Assembly: GCA_965195225.1 (NCBI GenBank)
Contig: CBDAFL010000182.1
Span: forward strand, 6,378 to 70,377
Direction: 5' to 3'
DNA length: 64,000 bases
From: JAHIKV01 sp965195225
Lineage (GTDB): Bacteria; Planctomycetota; Planctomycetia; Pirellulales; Thermoguttaceae
This document shows positions 9,437-16,678 of this stretch, piece by piece; the stretch's first letter is position 1, and the number at the start of each line of letters is the position of its first letter. The notes beneath the pieces were generated by a model. It was not told the origin of the DNA. It searched no databases and saw only the letters and a program-made list of their open reading frames with translations. The translations under genes and the position numbers were made by a program.

Positions 9437-9706
9437 CTACTTGCGGATGCCGAGACGGCGAATGATGTCGAGGTAACGCTGTGGATCGACCTTTTTCAGG
9501 TAATCCAACAGCCGCCGCCGGCGACCGACCAACATCAGCAAGCCTCGCCGGCAGGCGAAATCCCGCTTGTGACCCTGCAAATGCTCGGTCAGTCCGTTGA
9601 TCCGCGACGTCAGAATGGCGATTTGGACTTCCGGGGATCCGGTATCGTTCGCACTCCGCTGATACTCATCGATCAGCCCGGTCTTCCGCTCTTTCGTAAT
9701 AGTCAT
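9437..9706 (-). CDS. rpsO: 30S ribosomal protein S15
   Basis: The 89-residue product is a full-length S15, which binds the central domain of 16S rRNA early in 30S assembly. Typical signatures are TGSPEVQIAILTSRINGLTEHL and the following GHKRDF segment, then RRRLLDYLKK and a C-terminal YLDIIRRLGIRK. It begins at the ATG at 9706 and is transcribed toward pnp, the conserved arrangement in many bacteria. Confidence 0.97.
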   Translation of the reverse strand: MTITKERKTGLIDEYQRSANDTGSPEVQIAILTSRINGLTEHLQGHKRDFACRRGLLMLVGRRRRLLDYLKKVDPQRYLDIIRRLGIRK

Positions 9707-10193
9707 CTGCTACCGCGACTGCTCCACCTTGGTTGGCTCGGGACGCTTCCGTTAAGAAGCAGTTTCCTCCCCGCCGTGTTGTCTAAAACTCTGCCTACAA
9801 TAAGTGTTACCGATAAACCATTAAGTTCCCCAGTGTAGCAAACGGCTGGCAGAATGCAAGACGGCTTGGGGTATACGCGGTAACTCGTTGCCGCCAAACC
9901 ACTTAGGGCCTGAACGAACGGTAGTTGGTAGAATTTGGGTGGCACGTCCCTGAGCGCAGCGGAGGGCGTGGGGAACGACCAAACCACGCCCTTCGCTACG
10001 CTCAGGGACGTGCCACCCTTTGACCACCCTACGCTGTACGGAAGTGTCCACACCCCCGGGAAATCCGGCGCCGCATCGTTACTACTTGATATTCCTTCAC
10101 TTCCGAACGGAATGGCACATACAATTTCCCCCCCGGCCAAAGACCGGGTAAAATAAGAGTGTGAAGGATCAATTGCACGGAGCAACGAAGGCC
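9707..10193. other. Intergenic region between rpsO and the TPR gene
   Basis: About 490 bases lie between divergent genes. I see no convincing protein gene, RNA gene or strong promoter. Its one clear feature is the palindrome at 9937-10018. Open frames across it on the minus strand are products of that palindrome and lack family signatures. Confidence 0.5.
9937..10018. repeat. 82-bp palindrome, GGGTGGCACGTCCCTGAG family
   Basis: The outer arms GGGTGGCACGTCCCTGAG and its complement enclose a second pair of arms (GGGCGTGG / CCACGCCC). Related copies are at 18619-18694 and 47550-47629, which share the outer arms but differ in the middle words (gcgcagc versus gtacg). Confidence 0.9.
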
Positions 10194-10736
10194 ATGAACC
10201 ACAAAGACCGCCTCCGATCCAGAAAGATTCGGCGTGAAGCCGAGGGCTATCTGGAGCTTGGCATGCCCCAACACGCCTTGCAGGCGTTGGGACGGCTGGG
10301 CGATCCGGCGCTGTTCGACGCCGAAGCGCTCTGTCTCTGGGGCGAAGGTTTGCAGGAGCTGGAGCGATATTTCGAGGCCCTGATGCCCCTGGAACGCGCC
10401 GCCCGGCTGGCCCCGGGAAATGTCCGCGTCCACCTCGCGCTAGGCTGGTGCTACAAACGCACCGCACGCCTCGATTTGGCCATCGGCGCCCTGGAGAGAT
10501 CGCTGGAGGTTAATCCCGACGAAACGCTGCTCCATTACAATCTGGCCTGCTACCTGAGCCTGGCCGGTCTGCGCCGCCGGGCGCTGGGACATCTTACCCA
10601 AGCGCTGGCGATGACCCCGATCTACCGCCAAATGGTCGAAGAGGAGGCCGATTTCGATCCGATCCGATCCGACCCAGAGTTCCAGGCGATCTGTGCGAGT
10701 GCGAGAGATCAGGGGTCAGGGGTCAGGGGTCAGTGA
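10194..10736 (+). CDS. Tetratricopeptide-repeat protein
   Basis: The 180-residue protein (ATG at 10194; an in-frame GTG at 10161 is less likely) has at least three TPR-like helix pairs: YLELGMPQHALQALGRLG, the LQELERYFEALMPLERAARL unit and LGWCYKRTARLDLAIGALER, followed by LACYLSLAGLRRRALGHLTQ. TPRs usually mediate protein contacts. No signal peptide is present, so it is probably cytoplasmic. The last ten residues (RDQGSGVRGQ) and the stop codon are encoded by a tandem heptamer repeat and are unlikely to be ancestral sequence. The gene is convergent with, and overlaps by 21 bases, the MnmE-like gene. Partner and role are unknown. Confidence 0.8.
   Translation: MNHKDRLRSRKIRREAEGYLELGMPQHALQALGRLGDPALFDAEALCLWGEGLQELERYFEALMPLERAARLAPGNVRVHLALGWCYKRTARLDLAIGALERSLEVNPDETLLHYNLACYLSLAGLRRRALGHLTQALAMTPIYRQMVEEEADFDPIRSDPEFQAICASARDQGSGVRGQ
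10711..10731. repeat. Tandem heptamer AGGGGTC x3 at the junction of two convergent genes
   Basis: Three AGGGGTC units follow each other and provide the last codons of the TPR gene on one strand and of the MnmE-like gene on the other. The same unit, inverted, occurs at 12995-13015. Confidence 0.9.
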
Positions 10737-11816
10737 AGAGCCCTTTTCGTTCTTCGACAAACGCCGGACCGCTTCGACTTGCTCGGCCGTAAACGGCACG
10801 GCGGCCCCAAGCGGCGGAGGATCGGGTACAAGATGCCGGGAAATCGTTTCCAGTAGGGCCACGATTCCGCCCCCGGCCAACGCGCTGATCGACAACCCAG
10901 CAGCCCTATCGCCTGGCGCAGCCGGCAGATCGCACTTGTTGTGTACCAATACCGCGCCGGGCCATTTTTCGACCAACGCCCGATCGGCGTCCGACCACGG
11001 CTCGCTTCGGTCGAAGATCAAGACCACCAGATCGGCGTGGGAGAGTCGCTGCTCGGCCAGCTTGATTCCGGCCTGCTCCACACCGTCCGCTTCCTCGCGC
11101 AGCCCTGCCGTGTCGCATAACTCGACCGTCCAGCCGTCGATGGCCGTGGTCAGCGTGACCGCGTCGCGGGTGGTTCCGGGCGTGCGATGCACGATCGCCC
11201 GCGCGTATCCCGCCAGGGCGTTGATCGTGCTGCTCTTGCCAACGTTCGGCCTGCCGGCCAGCACCACGCTCCATGGCCGGACCAAGTGACGCCCCAATTC
11301 CGCCCGACCGAGCAACGCGTCGATTCGTTGCCTCGCGGCCGAGGTGTCGCCGCGGTTGATTACCCTACGGATTTCATCCATCTCGCGGCCAAGCGCCCCT
11401 CGATGTTGATCGAGGAGTATGGCGGCCGTTCGTTCGGTGCGGGCGTCGGCCAGCGCGAGAAGCGCGTCGGCCGCAATTCGGTCTTCGAGGCCGTCGGCAA
11501 TCCAGTCGCGCCACGCCACGCGCCGGCAACCCGCCGAAACCAGCGACTCCTCGATCATCGACACGGCGGCCGTTCCGCCGTGACAGTGCAGTTCGACGGT
11601 GTCTTCTCCGCGACATCGAAGCACGACTTCCTCGCCGTCGAAGCGACCGACGACGAGCCGATCGGCGGAATGAGTCGTCAAGGGTTTTCCGTCGCGGGCG
11701 AGAAACCGCGTTTGAACTGTTTCGGCGGCTCCCGGTCCCTCGACGCGCAACGTGGCGACCGCCCCGCGCCCCGGAGGGGTCAGTTGGATCACGCGAAGTG
11801 GCTGCTTGTGAATCAT
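10716..11816 (-). CDS. MnmE/TrmE-like GTPase lacking the C-terminal CxGK tail
   Basis: The 366-residue protein has an MnmE-like N-terminal formyl-THF-binding region (PPGRGAVATLRVEGPG), a helical middle and an inserted G domain with G1 GRPNVGKSS (residues 188-196), TPGTTRD (212-218), G3 DTAG (235-238) and G4 NKCD. MnmE with MnmG modifies the wobble uridine of tRNA. Canonical MnmE is about 450 residues and ends in a Cys-x-Gly-Lys motif needed for modification. Here the protein stops about 80 residues early, with the last residues (SLTPDP) encoded by a heptamer repeat. Either it is a planctomycete variant GTPase or a C-terminally truncated MnmE. No mnmG is nearby. Confidence 0.8.
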   Translation of the reverse strand: MIHKQPLRVIQLTPPGRGAVATLRVEGPGAAETVQTRFLARDGKPLTTHSADRLVVGRFDGEEVVLRCRGEDTVELHCHGGTAAVSMIEESLVSAGCRRVAWRDWIADGLEDRIAADALLALADARTERTAAILLDQHRGALGREMDEIRRVINRGDTSAARQRIDALLGRAELGRHLVRPWSVVLAGRPNVGKSSTINALAGYARAIVHRTPGTTRDAVTLTTAIDGWTVELCDTAGLREEADGVEQAGIKLAEQRLSHADLVVLIFDRSEPWSDADRALVEKWPGAVLVHNKCDLPAAPGDRAAGLSISALAGGGIVALLETISRHLVPDPPPLGAAVPFTAEQVEAVRRLSKNEKGSSLTPDP

Positions 11817-11820
11817 AAAT

Positions 11821-11892
11821 GTTTAGCCCCGGCACTCGTGCCAGGTGTAATGCGTCATAGCCGATCGCCGGCCACGAGTGGCCGGGCTAAAC
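11821..11892. repeat. 72-bp palindrome GTTTAGCCC...GGGCTAAAC
   Basis: Arms GTTTAGCCCCGGCACTCGTG and CACGAGTGGCCGGGCTAAAC are near-perfect complements with inner spacer about 11844-11868. It separates the divergent MnmE-like and RNase HII-like genes and may carry both 5' regions. Confidence 0.85.
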
Positions 11893-11972
11893 CGGACCAC
11901 TCTTTGTACGGTTTCCGCCCTGCCTGTTCAACCCGCTTGCAGCCGCGCCGGGCAACTGATACGCTACGCCGC

Positions 11973-12935
11973 ATGGGATACTTGATCGGAACCGACGAAG
12001 CGGGCTATGGCCCAAACCTCGGCCCGCTGGTGATCTCGGCCACCGCCTGGGAAGTCCCCGACGACGTCGGAAACGAAGACCTCCACGAGCGGCTGGCGGG
12101 GGTCATCTCTCCGAAGCCCGTGAGGAAAAACGGGCCACGCGTGGCAATGGCCGACTCGAAATCGCTCTATACGCCAGGCAAGGGACTGCGGAACCTGGAA
12201 CTGGGACTCTGGGCCGCGCTCGCGGCGCTGGACCTTGTGCCCCGCTCCTGGCGAGACCTGTGGCGCGACCTCGCGCCGGGTTCGATCGATCGGATGCGGT
12301 CGATCCCCTGGTGTGCCGACTACGACGAACCGGTCCCGATCGACTGCGACGCCGAGCAATGCGCGGCCGCGGCCGAGACCTTGCGGGCGGGATTGGCCGA
12401 CGCCGGGGTGAAGTTGATTGCGGTCCGCAGCCGCGCCGTTTTTGAAGAGGAGTTCAACTCCCTGGTCGAACGATACGGCTCGAAGGGGACCGCGCTCTCG
12501 CGGCAAACGCTCGCGCTCGCCGCCGAAATCATCGAGTCGCTTCCTTCGGGGCCGGTCTCGATGGTCTGCGACAAGCACGGCGGACGCAACCGCTACGGGC
12601 CGCTGCTGGCAAAGCAATTCCCAGATTGGGTAATCGAAGTCCGCGGCGAGGGACGCCAGGCAAGCCGTTACCGTTTCGGACCGGCGGACCGCCGCGTCGA
12701 GGTCTGTTTTCGCATCAAGGCCGAGGCGTGTCTGCCGGCCGCGTTGGCCTCGATGGCGTCGAAATACCTCCGCGAGTTGGCCATGCGGGCGGTGAACGAG
12801 TTCTGGCGCCGCCGCTTGCCCGAGTTGCGCCCCACCGCCGGATATCCGCAAGACGCAAAGCGGTTTCGCGCCGATATAGCCGAAGAACAGCGACGCTTGC
12901 ACATTTCTGATCGAGTGCTGTGGAGAATTGTTTAG
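11973..12935 (+). CDS. RNase HII-like protein
   Basis: The 320-residue product opens with MGYLIGTDEAGYGPNLGP, which matches the RNase HII signature (Asp8 and Glu9 as metal ligands). Further acidic residues sit in MADSKSLY and VCDKHGGRNRYGPLL, as expected for an RNase H fold. RNases HII cleave RNA in RNA-DNA hybrids and remove single ribonucleotides. The protein is about 100 residues longer than typical RnhB and diverges strongly outside the motifs, so it may be a distinct branch with another substrate. The start is the ATG at 11973; a longer upstream frame lies antisense to the MnmE-like gene and is rejected. The stop codon TAG lies inside a palindromic repeat starting at 12931. Confidence 0.75.
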   Translation: MGYLIGTDEAGYGPNLGPLVISATAWEVPDDVGNEDLHERLAGVISPKPVRKNGPRVAMADSKSLYTPGKGLRNLELGLWAALAALDLVPRSWRDLWRDLAPGSIDRMRSIPWCADYDEPVPIDCDAEQCAAAAETLRAGLADAGVKLIAVRSRAVFEEEFNSLVERYGSKGTALSRQTLALAAEIIESLPSGPVSMVCDKHGGRNRYGPLLAKQFPDWVIEVRGEGRQASRYRFGPADRRVEVCFRIKAEACLPAALASMASKYLRELAMRAVNEFWRRRLPELRPTAGYPQDAKRFRADIAEEQRRLHISDRVLWRIV

Positions 12936-12995
12936 CGGCCGTCGGCACGACGGCCTGTGAGCCGCCCCAGGCCGCCGTGCCGGCGGCCGCTAAAC
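12931..12995. repeat. 65-bp palindrome TTTAGCGGCCG...CGGCCGCTAAA
   Basis: The complementary arms TTTAGCGGCCGTCGGCACG and CGTGCCGGCGGCCGCTAAA flank about 27 bases. The TAG in the first arm (12933-12935) is the stop codon of the RNase HII-like gene. A shorter relative lies at 53097-53142. Confidence 0.85.
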
Positions 12996-13015
12996 TGACC
13001 CCTGACCCCTGGACC
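12995..13015. repeat. Heptamer repeat (CTGACCC) x2 plus CTGGACC upstream of sixA
   Basis: The run CTGACCC CTGACCC CTGGACC ends six bases before the sixA ATG and replaces a recognisable Shine-Dalgarno sequence. It is the complement of the unit at 10711-10731. Confidence 0.8.
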
Positions 13016-13020
13016 CTGCA

Positions 13021-13515
13021 ATGGACCTTTACATTGTTCGCCACGCATGGGCTGCCGATCGGGACGACGCCCAGTGGCCAGACGACGATTTGCGACCGCT
13101 CACCGAGGAGGGCCGGCGGCGGTTCGCACGGGTCGTGAAAACGCTGGTCTCTCGCGGCGTTTCGCCGCAGTTGATCGGCGTCAGTCCTTTGACCCGCTGC
13201 GTGGAGACCGCCCAGCTTCTGGCCGCCGGCATCGACGACAAGCCCGAGGTCGTCCCGCTCGATCAATTGCGGCCGGGCAGCGACCTGGATGGTCTGTTGC
13301 GGTGGACGGCCCGCCGGGCACGTTCGCACGAGCGGATCGCCTGGGTCGGCCATGCACCGGACGTAGGCCGGCTGACCGCCACGCTGATCGGACAGCCGGA
13401 CGGCCTGATCCATTTCGCCAAAGGTGCGGCGGCATGCGTCCGCTTCGACGGTCCGCCGACGAAAGGCGAAGGCGAACTCTGCTGGCTGGTCACGGCAAAG
13501 ATGCTGGGATGTTAA
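13021..13515 (+). CDS. sixA: SixA-type phosphohistidine phosphatase
   Basis: The 164-residue protein belongs to the histidine phosphatase superfamily. It opens with MDLYIVRHAWAADRD, where the RHA motif carries the phospho-accepting histidine, and has the SPLTRCVETAQLL segment and a second histidine in VGHAPDVGRL. SixA dephosphorylates histidine phosphotransfer proteins, and by analogy PTS components, but targets here are unknown. The length is that of SixA (about 160). The only kinase in the window is at 6.3-7.0 kb; there is no direct link. Heptamer repeats occupy the spot of the ribosome-binding site. Confidence 0.85.
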   Translation: MDLYIVRHAWAADRDDAQWPDDDLRPLTEEGRRRFARVVKTLVSRGVSPQLIGVSPLTRCVETAQLLAAGIDDKPEVVPLDQLRPGSDLDGLLRWTARRARSHERIAWVGHAPDVGRLTATLIGQPDGLIHFAKGAAACVRFDGPPTKGEGELCWLVTAKMLGC

Positions 13516-13524
13516 TCGAGGGCC

Positions 13525-13596
13525 GAGGGTTGGCCGCTTCAGCGGCCAATATGCAGTGGTCTCTCCACATATTGGCCGCTGAAGCGGCCAACCCTC
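13525..13596. repeat. 72-bp palindrome GAGGGTTGGCCGCTTCAGCGGCCAATATG
   Basis: Perfect outer arms (GAGGGTTGGCCGCTTCAGCG and complement) with a loop around 13553-13564. Each arm contains the inner palindrome GGCCGCTTCAGCGGCC, the same word found at 163-178. Confidence 0.9.
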
Positions 13597-13680
13597 CGCC
13601 TTTTCATCCCTTCCCCTTGCCGAGGGTGGCCTCGCCGCATAGACTGAAATATGGATATTTTGGATACATAGAGGTGTGTA

Positions 13681-14652
13681 ATGGCGTGGGAATATAGCGA
13701 AAAAACAAAAAAACTCTTCATGGACGCCGTTCACGGCAAGCCGGGAACGCACCTCGGCGAGATCGAAAACCCGGACGGATTCGGCGAACACGGCTCGTTG
13801 GCCTGCGGCGACGCAATCCGATTTACCTTTCGCGTCCGGCGCCATCCGACGGACCCGATACAAGATGTCATCACGGAAGCCCGCTACCTGACTTTCGGCT
13901 GCACCTCGGCCATTGCCGCCTCGGAGGCGCTTTGCGCTCTGATCGTGCAAGGGGGCCGCACGCCCATCGAGGCGCTGAAAATTACGAATCAGGACATCGT
14001 GAACTATCTCGAGGGCTTGCCTCGCCAGAAAATCCACTGCTCGGTCATGGGGGCCGAGGCGCTCGAGGCGGCCGTCTTCAACTGGGCACAACGACGCGGC
14101 GTCGATCTGCAAAACCTGGGTGTCGATTTGCACACCGATGAACGGGCGGAAGGCCGCATCGTCTGCAAGTGTTTCTCCTTGAGCGAGCCTTACATTCTCC
14201 GCAAGATTCGAGAGCTGAATCTCCACACGATTGCCGAGATCACCAGCGCCATCAAGGCAGGCGGGGCATGCACGTCGTGCCACCACGTCCCCGGCGGGTT
14301 GCAAGACCTACTGGACAAAACCTGGGGGGACGGCAAGCCGCAACTCAAGACGCTGCCGTCGCTCCACATTCTCAACAACGTTTCCGCCAAACCCGTCGAT
14401 GAAGAACCGTCGTCCATCTCGACGTATCAATTCGGCAAAAAAATCGAAAAAGCCGTCGACCAGTACGTGCGTCCCATGCTTCGCAAAGACGGCGGCGACG
14501 TGGAAATCGTGGACATCAAGGGCACCCTGGTTTATTGCCGGCTGGTGGGTGCCTGCCAGGGGTGCGCCCATGCCGACCAGACCTTGCGGATATTGGTCGA
14601 ACAAACCCTGAAAGAAATGATCGATGAGCGGATTCGAGTCATCGGCGTGTGA
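13681..14652 (+). CDS. nifU: NifU-type Fe-S cluster scaffold, three domains
   Basis: NifU assembles Fe-S clusters from sulfur delivered by NifS. The 323-residue protein has all three classical NifU domains: an IscU-like domain with Cys42 (ACGD), Cys74 (FGCTS) and Cys120 (HCSV); a BFD-like [2Fe-2S] domain with Cys162-x-Cys164 and Cys197-x2-Cys200; and a C-terminal Nfu domain with Cys292-x2-Cys295 (ACQGCAHAD). This full NifU layout is typical of nitrogen fixers but also of Planctomycetes, epsilonproteobacteria and others that use it for general Fe-S assembly. No nif genes are nearby. nifS follows after a toxin-antitoxin pair. Upstream is AT-rich (GGATATTTTGGATACAT), a plausible promoter region. 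Confidence 0.95.
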   Translation: MAWEYSEKTKKLFMDAVHGKPGTHLGEIENPDGFGEHGSLACGDAIRFTFRVRRHPTDPIQDVITEARYLTFGCTSAIAASEALCALIVQGGRTPIEALKITNQDIVNYLEGLPRQKIHCSVMGAEALEAAVFNWAQRRGVDLQNLGVDLHTDERAEGRIVCKCFSLSEPYILRKIRELNLHTIAEITSAIKAGGACTSCHHVPGGLQDLLDKTWGDGKPQLKTLPSLHILNNVSAKPVDEEPSSISTYQFGKKIEKAVDQYVRPMLRKDGGDVEIVDIKGTLVYCRLVGACQGCAHADQTLRILVEQTLKEMIDERIRVIGV

Positions 14653-14772
14653 AAGCAGTTGTCCCTCTCTCTTCGGGTGAGGGCGTTGGGAGGCAGGGAT
14701 GTGGGAAAACACCACTTGCCCACTTTCCCTTTGTGTGGTAGAATGGAGGTGTCAAGTACGGGAGCATCGTTT

Positions 14773-15042
14773 ATGACCACCAAAACAGCGGACGACAAGG
14801 GACGAGTCACTCTGGGAAGCCGGTTTGCCAACCAGACCGTCATCGTCGAAGACGTGGACGCGACGGAAGTGCGGATCACGTTGGCCGAGGTCATCCCCCA
14901 ACGCGAAGTCTGGCTGCACAAGAACCCCAAGGCGAAGGCTTCGGTGCTTCGGGGATTGGAACAAGCCAAGGCGGGCAAGAAGGCAAAATCGCCGCCCGAT
15001 CTGAAAGCCGACGCACGATTGGCCGAGCAACTGGACGACTGA
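14773..15042 (+). CDS. AbrB/SpoVT-like antitoxin
   Basis: The 89-residue protein starts at the ATG at 14773 (an upstream extension is rejected because it reads intergenic DNA). Its N-terminus (TADDKGRVTLGSRFANQTV) has the swapped-hairpin AbrB signature (D-x-K-G-R-V-T-L), the DNA-binding domain of many antitoxins. The C-terminal half is Lys/Ala-rich, likely the disordered toxin-neutralising part. The toxin follows 75 bases later. The pair splits nifU from nifS. Confidence 0.7.
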   Translation: MTTKTADDKGRVTLGSRFANQTVIVEDVDATEVRITLAEVIPQREVWLHKNPKAKASVLRGLEQAKAGKKAKSPPDLKADARLAEQLDD

Positions 15043-15117
15043 TGTTTTTCCTCCTTGCACGAGAAATAGTGATTCGTTTTGTCCGATGGCAAGAAACATA
15101 ACACTTCAATCCGCGTG

Positions 15118-15465
15118 ATGTTTACACTCGTTTGGACGCCGGAGGCGAAAGCCGCCTATGACGAGTTGAAGGCCAAGGCCGAAGCCAGCCTTGCGTCTCG
15201 TCGAAAGAAAAGTAAGGCGAAATCCTCGAAAGGCGAAGGTTTGTTCAAGCAGGTCCACAAGACTTTGACGCTGTTGGCGTCGAATCCAAAGCATCCCGGT
15301 CTGCAAACGCACGAGTACCACTCTCTGCCGCATCCTTACGACCCAAAGCAGAAAGTGTTCGAGGCGTACGCGCAGAATCAAACGCCTGGCGCCTATCGGA
15401 TATTCTGGTGCTATGGTCCTGGAAGGCGGCAGATTACGCTCGTCGCCATCACGCCGCACCCGTGA
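15118..15465 (+). CDS. RelE/ParE-fold toxin
   Basis: The 115-residue product (ATG at 15118) begins with MFTLVWTPEAKAAYDEL, a RelE/ParE-like beta-hairpin and helix, and ends with AYRIFWCYGPGRRQITLVAI, the conserved final strands. A Lys/Ser-rich stretch (SRRKKSKAKSSKGEG, about residues 29-43) is an insertion relative to typical members. RelE members cleave mRNA at the ribosome; ParE members poison gyrase. Which applies is not evident. The gene ends 16 bases before nifS, so nifS would be co-transcribed with it. Confidence 0.7.
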   Translation: MFTLVWTPEAKAAYDELKAKAEASLASRRKKSKAKSSKGEGLFKQVHKTLTLLASNPKHPGLQTHEYHSLPHPYDPKQKVFEAYAQNQTPGAYRIFWCYGPGRRQITLVAITPHP

Positions 15466-15481
15466 TAAAGCGGAGATTTTT

Positions 15482-16678
15482 ATGAATATTATTTACGCCG
15501 ACAACAACGCCACCACGCGGGTTGCGCCGGAAGTTGTCGAGACAATGATGCCGTTTTTGACGACGGAATACTTCAATCCGAGTTCCATGTACGAACCGGC
15601 CCGGCGCGCGGCCGATGCGCTGGCGCGGTCACGCGCGGAAATCGCCCGGCATTTCGGACTGGCCGATCCGAACGCGATCATCTTCACCGGTTGTGCGACG
15701 GAAAGCACCAACGCGGCGATCTTCGGCGCGGTCAGGGCGAATCCGAACCGCCGTCACGTCATCACAACCGCCGTGGAACACCCGGCCGTCCTCGGCGTCT
15801 GCAAGGAACTGGAGCGGGACGGTTGCGAGGTGACTTTTTTGGGTGTCGACGCCCAAGGCAATCTGGACGTCGGCGAGTTCATCCGTGCCCTGCGGCCCGA
15901 CACGCTGCTGGTCACGATCATGCACGCCAACAACGAGACCGGCGTGATTTTTCCGATCGAGCAGCTCGCGCGGCTGACGAAGGAAACCGATCCTGCCATC
16001 ATCTTTCACACCGACGCGACGCAATCGGTCGGCAAGATACCGATCGACCTGCGGGGCGAATTCCAGCACGTGGATATGCTGTCGTTTTCCGGCCACAAGC
16101 TTCACGCCCCGAAGGGCGTCGGCGTCTTGTATGTCAAGCGCGGCACTCGATGCCGGCCGTTTCTGATCGGCGGACATCAGGAAGAAGGCCGCCGAGCCGG
16201 GACGGAAAACGTGTCCTACATCGTCGGCTTGGCCAAGGCGTTGCAGTTGGCCGCCGAAGGTTTCCTGGACGAGAACACGCGGGTGCTCGGGCTGCGCGAC
16301 CGTTTGGAAAAGGCGATTGAAGAACGAATTCCCCACGTCGAGATCAACGGCCGCGGCGCGACTCGGCTTCCCAACACGCTTAACGTCTCCTGCCATGGCG
16401 TGGAGGGAGAATCGATGCTCTTTCAGATGAGCGAATACGGCATTTGCGCGTCGAGTGGCTCTGCCTGCACGTCCGGCTCGTTGGAGCCTTCCCACGTATT
16501 GCGGGCCATGAAAATACCGGACGCCGCCGTCCAAGGCTCCGTTCGTTTCAGCTTCAGCCGCTACAACACAGAGGCGGAGGTGAATCGCATCATCGAGGCG
16601 TTTCCCAAAATGGTCGCCAACGTGCGGCGGCTTTCGCCCTATTGGGACCAGGAAAAGAACTCGCCCCGGCTCGGCTGA
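15482..16678 (+). CDS. nifS: Cysteine desulfurase, NifS type
   Basis: NifS is a PLP enzyme that removes sulfur from cysteine and passes it to NifU. The 398-residue protein has the conserved N-terminus IIYADNNATT, PLP-binding Lys206 (SFSGHKLHAPKG), His100 in TAVEHPAV and active-site Cys329 in SSGSACTSG. The short loop around Cys329 marks it as a class I (NifS/IscS-like) enzyme. Start is the ATG at 15482 with CGGAG just upstream. It pairs functionally with nifU 0.8 kb upstream. Its last 40 bases overlap the end of the convergent gene at 16639. Confidence 0.96.
   Translation: MNIIYADNNATTRVAPEVVETMMPFLTTEYFNPSSMYEPARRAADALARSRAEIARHFGLADPNAIIFTGCATESTNAAIFGAVRANPNRRHVITTAVEHPAVLGVCKELERDGCEVTFLGVDAQGNLDVGEFIRALRPDTLLVTIMHANNETGVIFPIEQLARLTKETDPAIIFHTDATQSVGKIPIDLRGEFQHVDMLSFSGHKLHAPKGVGVLYVKRGTRCRPFLIGGHQEEGRRAGTENVSYIVGLAKALQLAAEGFLDENTRVLGLRDRLEKAIEERIPHVEINGRGATRLPNTLNVSCHGVEGESMLFQMSEYGICASSGSACTSGSLEPSHVLRAMKIPDAAVQGSVRFSFSRYNTEAEVNRIIEAFPKMVANVRRLSPYWDQEKNSPRLG

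Noticed and set aside
12715..14304. 529-codon open frame across the RNase HII-like, sixA and nifU genes on the other strand
   Set aside because: Spans three well-supported genes and two palindromes; no domain.
13681..16678. Nitrogen fixation locus
   Set aside because: NifU and NifS alone do not indicate nitrogen fixation; no nitrogenase genes are present and this pair serves general Fe-S assembly in many non-fixers.
16639..16678. Frame error at the nifS end because of the overlap with the convergent gene
   Set aside because: Both genes read cleanly to their stops; convergent overlaps of this size are plausible.
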